In this document: one piece after another, positions 22,254-33,795 of the stretch | Layout of the letters: every line of letters begins with the position of its first letter | Position numbering within the stretch: position 1 is the first letter of the stretch | Assembly: GCA_009823505.1 (NCBI GenBank) | Contig: VZQC01013859.1 | Location: 543,245 to 607,244 of the forward strand | Reading direction: 5' to 3' | Length of the DNA: 64,000 bases | From: Rhizomys pruinosus | Taxonomy: Eukaryota > Chordata > Mammalia > Rodentia > Spalacidae | Notes under the pieces: generated by a model | Told to the model about the DNA's origin: nothing | The model's database searches: none | Seen by the model: the letters and a program-made list of their open reading frames with translations, nothing else | Made by a program: the position numbers and the translations under genes

Positions 22254-22506
22254 GGGGCTGGAGAGATAGCCTAGCGGTTAAGAGCACTGACTGCTCTTAC
22301 AGAGGACCCGGGGTCGATCCCCAGCACCCACATAGCAGCCGAGAACCGTCTGAAACTCCAATTCCTGGAGAACTCCAGTTCCAGGGGAATCCGAGACCCT
22401 CTTCTGACCTCCGCGGCATTGCACGACACGGGTGCACAAACCTGCATGCAGACAGTACATTCCTACACATACAGAAATAAATAAAAATTAAAAAAAAATT
22501 AAAAAA
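22254..22506 (+). mobile_element. B2 SINE with 17-bp duplication
   Basis: Complete B2 with box B GGTCGATCCCC. Tandem CTCCAATTCCTGGAGAA / CTCCAGTTCCAGGGGAA near 22358-22391, CTTACAG variant and a long A-rich tail. Perfect 16-bp target-site duplication AAGAAATATAAAAAGT at 22238-22253 and 22507-22522. Confidence 0.96.
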
Positions 22507-22522
22507 AAGAAATATAAAAAGT

Positions 22523-24180
22523 AATTTTTAATGAGTTTTTGTGAATTTCATAAAATATATCTTGCTTCCCATATATACCCCTTTTATAGCATCCCCCCAC
22601 TGGATTTCATGTGCTCTTCACTCTGACATATATGCTAAGACCTATTGAGCCAAGTTTGTGTCCCTGAATGTCCTGTGTGTATATCCACTGGAGTGTGGTT
22701 AACCTATTTAGTGTCATGTCCTTAGAAAAATCCAACTTTCTCTCTCCCAGTAGTTGTTCATCAGAGGTTGAAACTTTGTATCCACTTCCCCACATCTATG
22801 CTGGGATTTTTGTCTGACTTGAAGTTACCTGGGTCTTGTGTGTGCTTTTGCCACTACTATGAGTTCATATGAGTGATGGTCTGGAGCAGTTGTCTGGAAC
22901 ATTCCATTTCCTTATGGTCATCCACCACCTTCAAACTTTCTGCCTCCTCTTCTCAATGGTCCCTGAGCCTTGGGTAACAGAGGTTTGATATAGGTATTAT
23001 ATTGAAGGATAAGTATTCTGCAGTCTTGTATTCTAGGCACTTTGGCAAACTGTGGGTTTCTGGGTTAATCACTCTCTGCTGCATGAAGAAACTTTACTGG
23101 TGAGAGTTGACAGATGCATTAATATTCTTCCTTTTCCTTATTCTCCCGTGTTCCCTGAGCCTTAAGTGTAAAGCTTGCATTGTTGGTGTGTCACTTAGGG
23201 CTAGGCACCTTGTAGACATTTATTCTGTTTGACCAGGTGTGAAACTTTGTAGTAATCTCCATCTGTTACAAAAAGAAGTGTCTTTGATGAGAGGTAAGAG
23301 GCCACTTGTCTGTACATAAAATATTAAAATGATATTAAAATGCAGTAAGAAATTACATTGGTCTAGGGATTGACAAAAGTAGGTTTTTCTCTAGGAGCTA
23401 TGACTACAGCTGTGTGTATTTGGCTATGTTCCCAGTACTAAACATGAGTTCCCTTCCATTTAGTGGGCCGTAAGTCCAATTACATAGCTGCTAATTATCC
23501 CCAGGATGAAAGTGACACTACTGGCACTTTTACAGTTGGATGGAATCACTGACTGGTTTTCTCCCTTGGCAGTTTTCAGAGTATTATTTGATACTATGGG
23601 AGTTAATCTTCAGGGGAGAGACTTCCAGGTCAGTTCCAGATTCAGTGCTCCAAGACCTCTGTCCAAAGTATGTCCTGTATTCAGCAATAAGTTCTCACCT
23701 TTAATTTTGGGGAGGAAATCAAGGGCTTTGACAACAGACTGAATTATTTTTGGCGTCTCTTGGACTGCCTGACCAAGACCTCAAGGGGAAGTTTCCCTGC
23801 TTGACATTGTTTTCTCTTTGTTGTTGTTTAGCCTTCAGCCATGCATATGTATACACACACATACAAACATTCATATATATGCATTTTATGTGTATTTTTC
23901 AGCAGGCTTTTAAACTAATATAGTTTCCTCTGATTTTTTTTTTATCCCCTGTAAATGTTATTTATCTCTTCTTTCTCTCTCCCTTTCTGGCCTTCTCTAT
24001 TTCCTCCTCAGTTGAAGTACCCTCATTGTGCACATTTCTCTCCTGATAATACCTGTCTCCTACTGTCTCCCTTTCTGGAGCTCCTTCTTTCTTTTTACCC
24101 TGATGTTTTCTTTCCATTTTCCTGATTCTTGCTGTTACATCAGGGTATATACTCACATTCAAGGAATTAGTGCAAAGATC
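22523..24180 (-). mobile_element. Lx-type L1 3'UTR
   Basis: Long reversed 3'UTR of an old rodent L1, recognisable by GCTGGGATTTTTGTCTGACT, GGTCCCTGAGCCTTGGGTAA and the later TAAGTCCAATTACATAGCTG part. These recur in the same order at 26525-27660, 32265-33205 and, in part, 53076-53485. It runs into ORF2 at about 24181. A C-rich stretch at about 22583-22600 and (CA)-rich/pyrimidine tracts mark the terminus. Assignment to Lx is from family memory. Confidence 0.72.
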
Positions 24181-24638
24181 CATAAATGAGAGAGAACATA
24201 TATCATTTTTTTCTGAGCCTGCATTACTTCACTTAGTATAACGCTTTTTAGTTCCATTCATTTATCCACAAATTTCATTTTTATTTACTCCTGAACAGAA
24301 CTCAATTATGTAAATATACCGTATTTTCATTATCCTTTCATCAGTTGAGGGTCATTTGAGTTGTTTTCATCTCTTAGCTATTGTAAAAAGAGCAACAACA
24401 GAAATGTCTGTGCAAATATCTCTGCAGTAAGATGGTTTTTTTTAGGAATATATCAGGGATCATATAATAGGTTTAGTTTGCATTTTAACAGAGTTCTCCA
24501 CACTGACTTCCACAGTGGTTTCACCAATTTGCAATTCCACCAGCAGTAAATGAGGGTTTCTCTTTCCCCACATTTTGCCAGTATTTGGAGTCCTTTGTTC
24601 TTTTGATCTTAGCCATTCTGACTAGGGTTAGCTGAAAT

Positions 24639-24869
24639 TTTTTTTTTAATTTTTAAAAATTTATTTTGTATGTGTATGAATGTACTGTCTGCATGCAGGT
24701 TTGTGCACCCATGTCGTGCAATGCAGCGGAAGTCAGAAGAGGGTCTCAGATTCCCCTAGAACTGGAGTTAAAGACGGTTCTCAGCCACCATGTGGGTACT
24801 GGGGAATCAAACTCTGGTCCTCTGCAAGAGCAGTTGGTGTTCTTAACCGCTAAACCATCTCTCCAGCTC
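24639..24869 (-). mobile_element. B2 SINE (no internal duplication)
   Basis: Reverse B2 with T-rich start, GTCTGCATGCAGGTTTGTGC, and end CCATCTCTCCAGCTC. Target-site duplication AGCTGAAAT at 24630-24638 and 24870-24878. One CGATCC-type box B position has changed to AATCAAACTC. Confidence 0.95.
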
Positions 24870-25149
24870 AGCTGAAATCATAAAGTAGTTTTTAATGTTT
24901 GTTTTCCTAATTACTAAGAATGTTGAACACTTTTCAAGGTATTACTTTACCATTTTCATTTCTTCTTTTGTGATCTCTCTTTCCATAGCTGTTTTTTGTC
25001 TTATTAAGTCATTTTTTTTTTCTCTTGATTGTTTGGTTTTTAGTTCTTTACATATTCTGGAAGTTAATCCTCTGTCAGATGTAGAGCAGGCAAAGCTTTT
25101 CTATCACTCTGGGGGTTTCTTCTTCACTTGCATTACATTAACCATACTG

Positions 25150-25393
25150 GGTTTTTTATTTTTAATTTTTTAATTTTTATTATTTTTTTATGTGTATGTA
25201 TGTATGTACTGTCTGATTGTAGGTTGGTGCAACCGTGTCATGCAATGTCGCAGAGGTCAGAAGAGGGCGCCGGATTCCCTTGGAACTGGAGTTAAAGAGG
25301 GTTCTTAGCCACCATGTGAGTGCTGAGAATCGAACCTGGGTCCTCTGCAAGAGCAGTCGGTGCTCTTAACCGCTGAGCCATCTCTCCAGCCCC
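25150..25393 (-). mobile_element. B2 SINE (no internal duplication)
   Basis: Reverse B2, with T-rich tail copy and (TATG)n at 25190-25207, ending CCATCTCTCCAGCCCC. Flanked by AACCATACTG (25140-25149) and AACCATGCTG (25394-25403). Within Lx ORF2. Confidence 0.95.
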
Positions 25394-25575
25394 AACCATG
25401 CTGTGTTTAAGACTATTGCTCTGTAATGCAATTTAAGATCTTTGTGCTCTGGATTGCTTTGACTATTTGGGGTGTTTTGTAATTCCATAAAATTTTTATG
25501 ATGGTCTTACTATTTTTGTCTAGAAATTCATGGGGATTTTGATTGGGGTTAATTGAATGTATAAATTGCTTTTGG

Positions 25576-25811
25576 GGGCTGGAGAGATGGCCTAGCGGTT
25601 AAGAGCGCTGACCACTCTTACAGAGGACCCGAGTTCAATCCCCAGGACCCACATGGTGGCCGAAAACCATCTGAAACTCCAATTCCAGGAGAACTCCAGT
25701 TCCAGGGGAATCCGACACCCTCTTCTGACCTCTGCGGCATTGCACGACACGGGTGCACACACTTGCATGCAGACAGTATATTCACACACATACAGAAATA
25801 AAAAATTAAAA
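25576..25811 (+). mobile_element. B2 SINE with 17-bp duplication
   Basis: GGGCTGGAGAGATGGCCTAG, box B GTTCAATCCCC, tandem CTCCAATTCCAGGAGAA / CTCCAGTTCCAGGGGAA near 25677-25710, CTTACAG variant. Perfect 13-bp target-site duplication AAATTGCTTTTGG at 25563-25575 and 25812-25824 in Lx ORF2. Confidence 0.96.
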
Positions 25812-26235
25812 AAATTGCTTTTGGTAGGAAAGTGACCATTTTCATAATATTAGTTCCACCAATCCATGACCCCAGAATGTCTTTCCATCTTCTTGTGTCT
25901 TCCTTAGTCTTTTTCTTCAATTATTTAAAGTTTTCATTGTAGACATCTTTAATTTCCTTGCTTAGGTTTAATACTAGATATTTTATTTTTTGAGGCTACT
26001 ATGTCTCCATGAACTATTTCCCTGATTGCTTATTACTCATATTATGTAGAAAGACTAGTATACTTTATAAATGGATTTTGTATCCTGCCACTTTGCTGAA
26101 GGTGTTGATCATTTCTAAAAGATTTTTGGTGGAATTATAGGGATCTCTTTTGTGTAAAGTTACACCATCTATAAATAGGGATACTTGGATTACTAGCAAA
26201 CAATAACATTTCATTCCTCTGTTATTTTTGTTTTG

Positions 26236-26249
26236 GTGTGTGTGTGCAT

Positions 26250-26290
<41 letters not shown>

Positions 26291-26322
26291 TGTGTGGTGT
26301 GTGTGTGGTGTGTGTATGTGTG

Positions 26323-26352
<30 letters not shown>
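26236..26352. repeat. (TG)n microsatellite
   Basis: About 115 bp of TG repeats with GGTG and TATG interruptions. Generates artificial Cys/Val and His/Thr frames on the two strands. Confidence 0.97.
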
Positions 26353-26354
<2 letters not shown>

Positions 26355-26357
<3 letters not shown>

Positions 26358-26519
26358 CTGTGGGTGTGGGGATGCACAGGAGCCAAGGAGCACACATGGA
26401 GGTCAGAAGACAATCTCAGGATTCAGTTCTCTTTGTGCCACTTTGTGAGATTAAATATTAGCCTCAGGTTGTCAGGCCTGTCTGCAAAAGCCTCTACCTG
26501 CTGAGCCGTCTCATGGCCC
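26355..26519 (-). mobile_element. B3 SINE
   Basis: Reverse tRNA-derived SINE of the B2/B3 superfamily: GGATGCACAGGAGCCAAGGA, GGAGGTCAGAAGACAATCTC, and CTACCTGCTGAGCCGTCTCA at the tRNA-like end. It differs from B2 through the central part. The adjacent (TG)n tract is probably grown from its tail. Confidence 0.8.
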
Positions 26520-26524
26520 AATAA

Positions 26525-26665
26525 TAACCTTTTTAATAACAGAATTTCTAATTTTTACAGTTCATACATGACTACTGTATTTACATCATTTCTACCCCTC
26601 CCTTTGCCCCATCTAATTCTTCTTATGTCCCTCCCTACTCTCATTTTTGTGATCTGTTCTTCATT

Positions 26666-26728
<63 letters not shown>

Positions 26729-27660
26729 TCATTAAACATATTGAGTCCATTTAGTGGTGTTCATGTGTATGTTAAGGTTGACTACCCAGAATTGGAGAGA
26801 CTATCAAGGAGCTTTCTCCTGGGGAAAACAGATTTTCCTTCTTTCGGCAGACATTGATCGCTTGGAACTCTTCATCTGGAGGTGGGACCTTGTGAAATTT
26901 ACCCCATCCATATTGACATGTCAACTGGTGGTGTTATTATGTGGGTCTTGTTTAGGCAACTAAATCGCTGCTGTTTCACAGGCACAGCCTTCCTCTTATG
27001 TCTAGAATACATTATCTAGCACCAAGTTTTCTGGTCATCTGATTCTTAGAATTTTTCTGCCCCCTATTTCTTGGTGTTCCCTGAGGCTTGGTTGTAGAGG
27101 TTGCATTTCAGATGTATCAGTTAGGGTTGATCATTTATTATCTGTGTTTTGATCATTTATGGATCTCTGTAATAGTCTTCCTCTATTGCAAAAAGAAGCT
27201 CCTTTGATGAGGGATGAGAGCTACAGCTATCTGCGAGTATAAGACACATATTTAGAATACAGTTAGAAATTATACTAGGTTAGGAAAATAGCAGTAGTAG
27301 GTTGCCACCGGAGTACACGACTGCTCCAGCCACATAGCTGGCTAGGTTTAGGCATGAATTCCCTCCTATTGAGCAGGCCTTAAATCCAATTGTACAGCTG
27401 TTGTTTACCCCCAAGATAAAAGTGCCACTATTGCAACATTAGAGACATCTTGCCAGGCCAGTTGTTATTGTGATTCAAAGCTTTACAGCTTGGTAGGACT
27501 ACTGATTGCTTTTCCCTTTGGTAACTTGCATAGCACCTTCCAACTATGAGAGCTAGTCATCCAGGGGAAGGCTTCCATGTCAGTTCCATCCAGCTCAATT
27601 CTTCACAGTCTTGTGTCTGAAGTTTGTGGTGTCAATAAATTTTAATACCTCTTATTTAAA
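26525..27660 (-). mobile_element. Second Lx-type L1 3'UTR
   Basis: Parallel to 22523-24180 but more complete in the part AAATCCAATTGTACAGCTGT, CTTGCCAGGCCAGTTGTTAT, GAGAGCTAGTCATCCAGGGG. It contains (TC)n(AC)n at 26670-26728. No ORF2 follows; the element stops near a T/A-rich stretch at 27650. Part of the same or a tandemly inserted Lx element. Confidence 0.72.
26670..26728. repeat. (TC)n(AC)n microsatellite
   Basis: About 20 TC units followed by nine AC units, inside the Lx 3'UTR. Confidence 0.97.
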
Positions 27661-28796
27661 AAATATTACTACTTTCTAGGTTCAATGAAAAAAAATCTAG
27701 AGAACATTGAAAACATTGAAATTACTAAAAGTAATTATCAGAAAATCAAAATATATTTGTTTCAATAAAATAGTAGCAGGAAAAGAAAACCTGGGGAGCA
27801 AATCCAGAGTATTCTGAAATCAGTCCTTCACAGCTTGAAGGTGCTTCATTGTATGTGGAGCATATAGCCCAGAGAATGCCCATGTGGGAGAGAAAGAGGC
27901 TTCCTCATCAACTTGACTTGCCTTCACCATTCTTTCCTTTTACATGGCCAGGATAATTTTGTGCTTTTAACTTCCAACCCTCCACTCCACTAACAACGTA
28001 TGATGCTAATTCTACACTTGGTCGTGAATACCAGGGTAGTAACATCTGTGGTGCTTAACGTAAGCTAGTTTCTTAATGCTTGCTCTGAAATCTTTCACTT
28101 GCCGTTACCATTAAACATGGAGGTTTTTAAAACCCATTTCCATTCTGAGAGACAGCCAGGTTTATATATGTATCACTGGATTCTGTCCAAATGCCATGTG
28201 AAGAATTTATTAATATTACTATAATACTTCTGAGGACTGTGGAATGTACATTCAAGGCAGATTTTTCAGCTCTGTAGGGGGAAAGGGAAAGGAGCAGAGA
28301 GGGTGTGATGGAATTCAACTCTCTGCAGGAGGGAGGAAGAGAATTTCTTTATGCCATTTTTCCATGCTGTGCTTCCACACAGCAGGGCAAGTGGCATCCC
28401 AGCACAATATTAAATTATCATTTCCTATAGGCTAATCACATATTTCCAGTGACTCAGAAGTTGAATAAGAATTTTAAAATGCATGATAGTAAAAATAGAG
28501 AATAATAAATTAAAAAAAACATTTCTTGGGCAAGCCACTGTTGTCTTGGTAGGATAATAAATATTTCATACCTCATTGTTCATGCTTTAATTTGAAATAT
28601 TTAACATTTCTGTTTGGTTATAAATATGTGGAAATAGTAATTATCTCCTATTAACACAATGAATTTCTTACTTAATATTTTAGAGTTCTTAAAGTAGGAA
28701 ATATGTTTAATGAGAACTTGTTCCAACATTCACCTATTTAAAAGCATTCACCTACAACTGAGTGACCAATTCAAAGATCTTTGCTAAATCCATTCT
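27661..28796. other. Low-copy AT-rich DNA
   Basis: No repeat or exon recognised. The only notable composition change is a purine-rich stretch (28275-28345). Confidence 0.5.
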
Positions 28797-29415
28797 ATGC
28801 CATGTTTCCTGAATTTGTTGGGGTTTCCCTCCCATTTCCTATATAAACCTCTTTCTTCTTTGGCTTTGGTCACAAATCCCTCTCTAGTGCTGATTATGTG
28901 GCTGGCGACTGCTGTCTTAGTTTTAAGAAACTCTTTTCTATTCTATTCTAATACCTTGCCCCCAGTCCCTTACCAGCTGGATTCCTGCAAGTTGGGGGCA
29001 CTAGGGAGGAAATGAAGGAAAGAAGGGACTTCCTTCCTATTCGTATAGTTCTTAGCAACATCTACCCAATAACCTTGGTGGTTGGTTCCAGACTCTATCT
29101 CTTTGGTCACCTCCCACAGCAGCCTTTGTGGGTACCCAGAACATGCTTTCTCCTGTCTTCACTCAGCTTGGGTACACCTCAGTACATATCTACTGAGTTT
29201 TGTCCCTTCCACAGATCTCCTGGTACCCGCTAGACTATCTCTCTCACTCCCAGCCTGCAGACCTGAAAATTGACTTAATAACTTTTCTTGGAAAGACATA
29301 AAACATAAACAATGAGTTTTTTACTTATTTACAGAGCACAGTGGATACTGACAGAGATGTTGGTGACCCTCCCAAAAATCTGACAACTTTACCAGAGTCC
29401 CTCCTATTTCAATTA
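28797..29415 (+). other. Possible degenerate LTR-like segment
   Basis: A pyrimidine-rich stretch with a TATATAAAC box (28840) followed by CTCTCTAGTGCTGATTATGT and, 500 bp later, GACCCTCCCAAAAATCTGAC. The layout recalls an LTR promoter and downstream leader, but I see no TG/CA ends, no target duplication and no retroviral coding sequence. An ordinary unique sequence is equally possible. Confidence 0.22.
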
Positions 29416-29440
29416 ACATACTATTTCCTATGTACTTTTC

Positions 29441-29678
29441 TTTTTTTTAATTAAAAAAAAATATATATATATTACCAAATCTAGACCCATGTCCCCCTAT
29501 CCCCCCACCCCACCAGAGCTCATGCATTCTGCCAAACATGCTTTTCATCTCTTTCTCAGTCTTTCTCAATATTCTCCGTATGGAAGTTGACTGTTTTGAA
29601 CAGAAGTTCACTGTTTCAGTCAGTTCTTTGATGCAGTCCTTTCTGTTATTGTTGTTTCTAATATGCATCACTTCCAAC
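29441..29678 (-). mobile_element. Short L1 3' end
   Basis: T8AATTA9 start with an (AT)5 run, reversed polypurine terminus, and 3'UTR to ACTTCCAACTG. About 240 bp, strongly 5'-truncated. The target duplication TGTACTTTTCT is at 29431-29441 and, beyond a later B1, at 29867-29877. It matches the type at 11376-11640 and 47533-47720. Confidence 0.9.
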
Positions 29679-29692
29679 TGCACTGTACTTTT

Positions 29693-29860
29693 TATTTTAT
29701 TTTATTTTTATTTTTTTGGCCTTATTGAGACAGGATCTCCCTGTAGTCCCAGCTGTCCTGGAACTCACTCTGTAGACCAGGCTGGCCTCGAACTCACAAA
29801 GATCCACCTGCCTCTGCCTCCCAAGTGCTAGGATTAAAGGCATGCACAAACACGCCTGGC
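29693..29860 (-). mobile_element. B1 SINE at the L1 junction
   Basis: Reverse B1: TTGAGACAGGATCTCCCTGT, GACCAGGCTGGCCTCGAACT, ending ACACGCCTGGC. Target-site duplication TGCACTGTACTTTT at 29679-29692 and about 29862-29875. It overlaps the duplication of the L1 next to it, so the B1 came second. Confidence 0.95.
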
Positions 29861-29877
29861 TTGCACTGTACTTTTCT

Positions 29878-30482
29878 AATACTTCCCCAGGCCACTTGTG
29901 CTGAAGGAGGATGATAGCTGGAATCTCAGGTGAGGGTCCTGTGACTCTCCTCTCTTCTAGTAGAGAGTGTCAATAGCTCCATTGCCGCTAACCATAAGCC
30001 TAATACCTTTGTACATTTTTTGGTGCATCTCATCCATTCGCACAGTTAATTATCACAGCTACCTAGCCAGGTATTCTCTATTGCAAGATGGAAATCATGT
30101 TATGCCTGTAGGAAAAAAGCCACACTACATATAGCATGACTCACAATGTTTTTTCTGGAGACTAAGCACCCACTACTTGGGGCTCCTCCTATAAATTCTG
30201 AGTTCTGGAATTACTATCTCCTTTCAAGACAGTGGCTGTTTCCTTCCTATAGCTATTATATTGCATCTGTGTAGCTTCAGTGTCTGTTTTCTATTCTTGA
30301 AGTTAACTAATATTACAGTAATACAAATGTAATTTCAACTTTTATGTTGTTGAAATGTCATTTAATATTGGAATACATTCTGGAATTAATGTGATAAATC
30401 ATTTTAGTGAAAATCACTGTATTATATTTTTAATGACATTATTTTATACTATGAAAATGATGTTAGATAAAACACCAATTTG
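29878..30482. other. Low-copy DNA
   Basis: No recognised feature. Confidence 0.5.
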
Positions 30483-30625
30483 AGCTGAGTGTGGTGGCAT
30501 GTGCCTTTAATCCTAGCACTTGGGAGGCAGAGGCAGTCAGATCTCTGTGAGTTCAAGGCCAGTCTGGTCTACAGAGTGAGCTCCAGGCCAACTGGGACTA
30601 AAGGGAGACCCGGTCTCAAAAATAC

Positions 30626-30665
<40 letters not shown>
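30483..30665 (+). mobile_element. B1 SINE with long poly(A)
   Basis: GAGTGTGGTGGCATGTGCCT start, TTAATCCTAGCACTTGGGAG, CCGGTCTCAAAAA end, then an uninterrupted A run of about 39 bases. Flanks ACCAATTTGAG and ACCATCAGTTTGAG fit a diverged target duplication. Confidence 0.94.
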
Positions 30666-30667
<2 letters not shown>

Positions 30668-31019
30668 ATCAGTTTGAGTCATTTTCTTATTTGATGTTCA
30701 AAAGGATCATGAAGTAGCAGAGACAACTTGCAACATCAACTATGTATCTGGCCTGGGGATTGCAGTAATGTGTTGGGTCAGAAGTTTTGCAGAGCAGACA
30801 GGCCTTGAAGATGAGGAGAGAGCATAAAGGCCAGCCATGAGAAGTTGAGAATGACCAATTTAGAGCAATCACAGAAACTGATCCTTTGTCAAGTACCTAG
30901 AAGTTACCAGAGCTCTTCATGGACCATTGAACAGTCAGTTGGCATTTGCTGTTTAGAATGGTGAAAAACATTTGTAAGTCGGTGGTAAGGTACTGAGCAA
31001 AATATAAAAATGTCACTTT
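30666..31019. other. Low-copy DNA
   Basis: Nothing recognised up to the mariner fossil. Confidence 0.5.
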
Positions 31020-31600
31020 TAATTTTATCCTTTCTTATTCTATACAACAGTAAGCCATTTCTCAATCAGATTGTGGCATGCATAGAGAAGTGGGCTGTAT
31101 AAGACAAAAAAAATTGTGTCAGGTGATGATCGGCTCAGGGTAGGACCCAAAAGAAGCTCCAATGTACTTCCCAAACCAAACTTGCACAGGCTCCAATCCA
31201 GGTAAAAGGCATTGTTTGGTGGTCTACTGCTGGTTCACTTCAACTTTCTGAATCCCAGTGAAACTATCACATATGAAAAGTATACTCAGCGAATGGATGA
31301 GCTGCACCAAAAAATGTAAGACCTGTAGCCCCCAGTGGTCAACAGAAAAGGCCCAATTTTCCGTGACAACATCAGACTCTGATCTCCAAACCAACATTTC
31401 AGAATCGAATGAATTGGGCTAGAACATTTGCTCATCCATGTTCACCTAACCTCCTGCCCAAGCAACTGCCACTTCTTTAAACATCTCAACAAGTTTTCAT
31501 CAGGAAAATGCTTCCACTACCAAAAGGATGCAGAAAAAGCTTTCCAAAGTTCATAGAATCTCAAAGCACAGGTTTTAATACCATTAGAATAAAAAATTTT
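31020..31600 (+). pseudogene. Fossil mariner transposase (DNA transposon remnant)
   Basis: Plus-strand translation with frameshifts and stops matches the catalytic half of mariner transposases (Tc1/mariner, the family of the SETMAR transposase domain). In order: KPFLNQIVACIEKW at about 31050-31100, where the first catalytic Asp of TCDEKW is Ile; FLNPSETITYEKYTQRMDEL at about 31242-31300; VNRKGPIFRDN at about 31335-31375, keeping the second Asp; and CHFFKHLNKF...QKDAEKAFQ at about 31465-31545. The third Asp (SPDL motif) is lost. Long inactive. I saw no terminal inverted repeats. Confidence 0.85.
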
Positions 31601-32264
31601 TTCTCTTTGGCAAAAATATGTTGATTGTAATGTTTCTTGTTTGGATTACATATGGTGTGTTGGAGCTGAGTTGTGATTTAAAAAAAAAAATTCATGCCCC
31701 TAAGCCATAAACCTTTTTCAATAACCTAATACCTGTAAATAACTGACTATACTAACAGTCTCACATTAGAAGCAATGTATTTGTTTTCCTGAGTAGATTG
31801 CTAGCTTTCTTTCATCTACCCTCCTTTACCAAAATCCTTTTCCCACATCAGCTATGTTTTTATTCTAAGTTTGTATGACTGCCTATAGTCTGCAAAGGTT
31901 GGATCTTTTTCTTTAGCTTCTAACATCTCATCTCTGCTAATTCACATCCTCAACAGTTTATTTAATATTTCTGCTGGCATTTTCTACTAACAGATCCTAT
32001 TTAATCTTCCTTCAGTAGAAGTCTTTTTTTCCTGTATAGCATTTCCATGTTTTGCTATGTACCCCCTTCTTAAATTGGCTTTTCTCCATTAGTGGTTCTC
32101 TAGTAGTTCCAGTCAGGGAGACTTAAAACTTTAGAATTTCATAGACGTGGCATGTTGCTCTGTAGTGCCCACTTCCTTAACAAGGGTAAGGCTCTAAGTT
32201 CCAACTTACTACAACAAAACAAAACAGCCCCCCCCCAAAACAAGAAGCTAGACTACTTAGAATT
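31601..32264. other. Low-copy AT-rich DNA
   Basis: No feature recognised apart from a C9/A-rich patch near 32228. Confidence 0.5.
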
Positions 32265-33219
32265 TTTAAATAATATTTTTATTGATTGTGCGAGAATTTA
32301 CATAGTGCATTTTGGTCGTATTTAGACTTCCTCGGAACTCCTTCCCAGCCTCCTCCTAGGCCCACCCACACTTTACTTCCCCCTTACTTCATGTCTTTTA
32401 TTATTTTTAAAGCAAATGGAATTTAATTTGTGTTCTCCAAATGCTCCTGGGTGTAGTTCCATCCCGTGGGGCCTGGTCAATCCACCTAGTATCACAATCC
32501 ATAGAGAAAACTGACACTCCCTCTCTTAGCAACTATCGGTTGCCAATAGTTCCTCAGCTAGAGCTGGGCTGCTTCCCACCCCTTCCATCCATGCTAAGCT
32601 TTTATCTGGCTTGGGCTTGCATGGGCCTTGTCCATTCTGTCACAGGTGCTGTGGGTTCTCATGTGCCACTGTCCTGTTTCTAGAAAACACAATGTCCTTG
32701 TATTCATGCACTACCCCTGGCTGTCACAATCTTCCTGTCTTCTTTTTCACAATGATCCCAGAGCCTTAAGATGAGAAGTTGTGAAATAGACACCCATTAA
32801 CACCCAACTACTCTGAAGTTCTTTACTTTCTGCATGTTGACCAGTTGAGGGGCTCTGCATTTACTTTCATCTGCTGAACAAAACATTCTTTGGTCAGAGT
32901 TGAGAGATGCAGTAATCTCCAGGTGTAACCATAAGCCATTAGGAATTGGTTTCATTTGATTCTCATTTAGCAGGATAAGAGTAGTAGGCTCTTCATTATG
33001 GCCTATGTCCTGTCCTATCTGAAGGTTCTTGGCCTCTGATAACAGTACCAAGTACCAAGCACATTCCATCTTGTGAAGGGGGCCTTAAGTCTAATCAGAA
33101 GGTGGCCATTACTGCTATAACATTCCTGCCACTGTCGTGCCAACAGACATAGCTTGTCAGGCCAGTTTTTATCATAGCTTGCAGAGTTCACAGCTGGGTA
33201 AGGTTGATAGTTACTATTT
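32265..33219 (-). mobile_element. Lx-type L1 3'UTR, distal part
   Basis: Reversed Lx 3'UTR with GTTCCATCCCGTGGGGCCTG, CTTATCTGG-type pyrimidine blocks and GCCAACAGACATAGCTTGTC, parallel to 26560-27480. Split at 33206-33219 by a target site (GATAGTTACTATTT). The rest continues at 40060-40895 on the far side of two younger L1 insertions. Confidence 0.78.
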
Positions 33220-33795
33220 ATTTTTTTATTTTTATTTTTAATCTATTTTTATTAAACTTTTTCATACATCATACATCATTTCTCAATCTAATTTAGACTC
33301 ATTTCCCCTTCCATGCCCTCCCTCCCCACCAGAGTTCATGCATTTTGCCATACATGTCTTGCATCTTTTTCTGAGTCTTTCAAGAGTTTTTTTCAAACTA
33401 GAGGATTATTCATTTTGGGAGAACTTCACTGTTTCAGTCAAGTTTTTTTTGTCCCAGTTCTTTTGTTGTTGTTGTTCCCTCTAACTTGTATTGCTTCAAT
33501 GTATGCATATATATGTATATGCATACACGTATGTCTCACCTATACTAAAATTATATTGTCTGAAAACAAACTGTTATTTTCAAATCATATTTCAAGATTC
33601 ACATTTTTCCATTTTGATTTTATATTACTCTAAAATGTGACACCCATATACCAAAATTCCAAAGTCTGAAAATAAATAATAGGATAATTCTAGAACCTGT
33701 TAAGGGATTCAAAATATAAGAGCACAGTTGTTTTCAGATCATGAGGAATATAACATTAACATTGCTCAGTTTGCCTTACAACTAGGTACTTAGTG
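33220..33795 (-). mobile_element. 3'UTR of near-full-length L1
   Basis: T/A-rich tail, reversed polypurine terminus, (TTG)n near 33462 and (ATGCAT)n near 33503-33530. About 575 bp, same type as at 15627-16180. It ends at the ORF2 stop (reverse TAG at 33796-33798). Confidence 0.88.

Larger units (their letters stand above)
24181..26225 (-). pseudogene. Lx-type L1 ORF2, C-terminal half, with three B2 insertions
   Basis: Minus-strand ORF2 C terminus from about 24181, interrupted by B2s at 24639-24869, 25150-25393 and 25576-25811. It reaches the RT region at about 26150, where the FADD site reads FIDG. Landmarks on the plus strand are GTTCTCCACACTGACTTCCA (24490) and the TATTCTGGAAGTTAATCCTC segment (25050). 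Decayed by substitutions more than indels, consistent with age. A (TG)n tract ends it on the right. Confidence 0.82.

Noticed and set aside
26211..26504. Cys/Val-rich and His/Thr-rich frames as metal-binding proteins
   Set aside because: Translation of the (TG)n tract.
28797..29415. Complete endogenous retrovirus
   Set aside because: Only a TATA-like box and pyrimidine-rich leader are seen; no gag, pol or env and no LTR pair.
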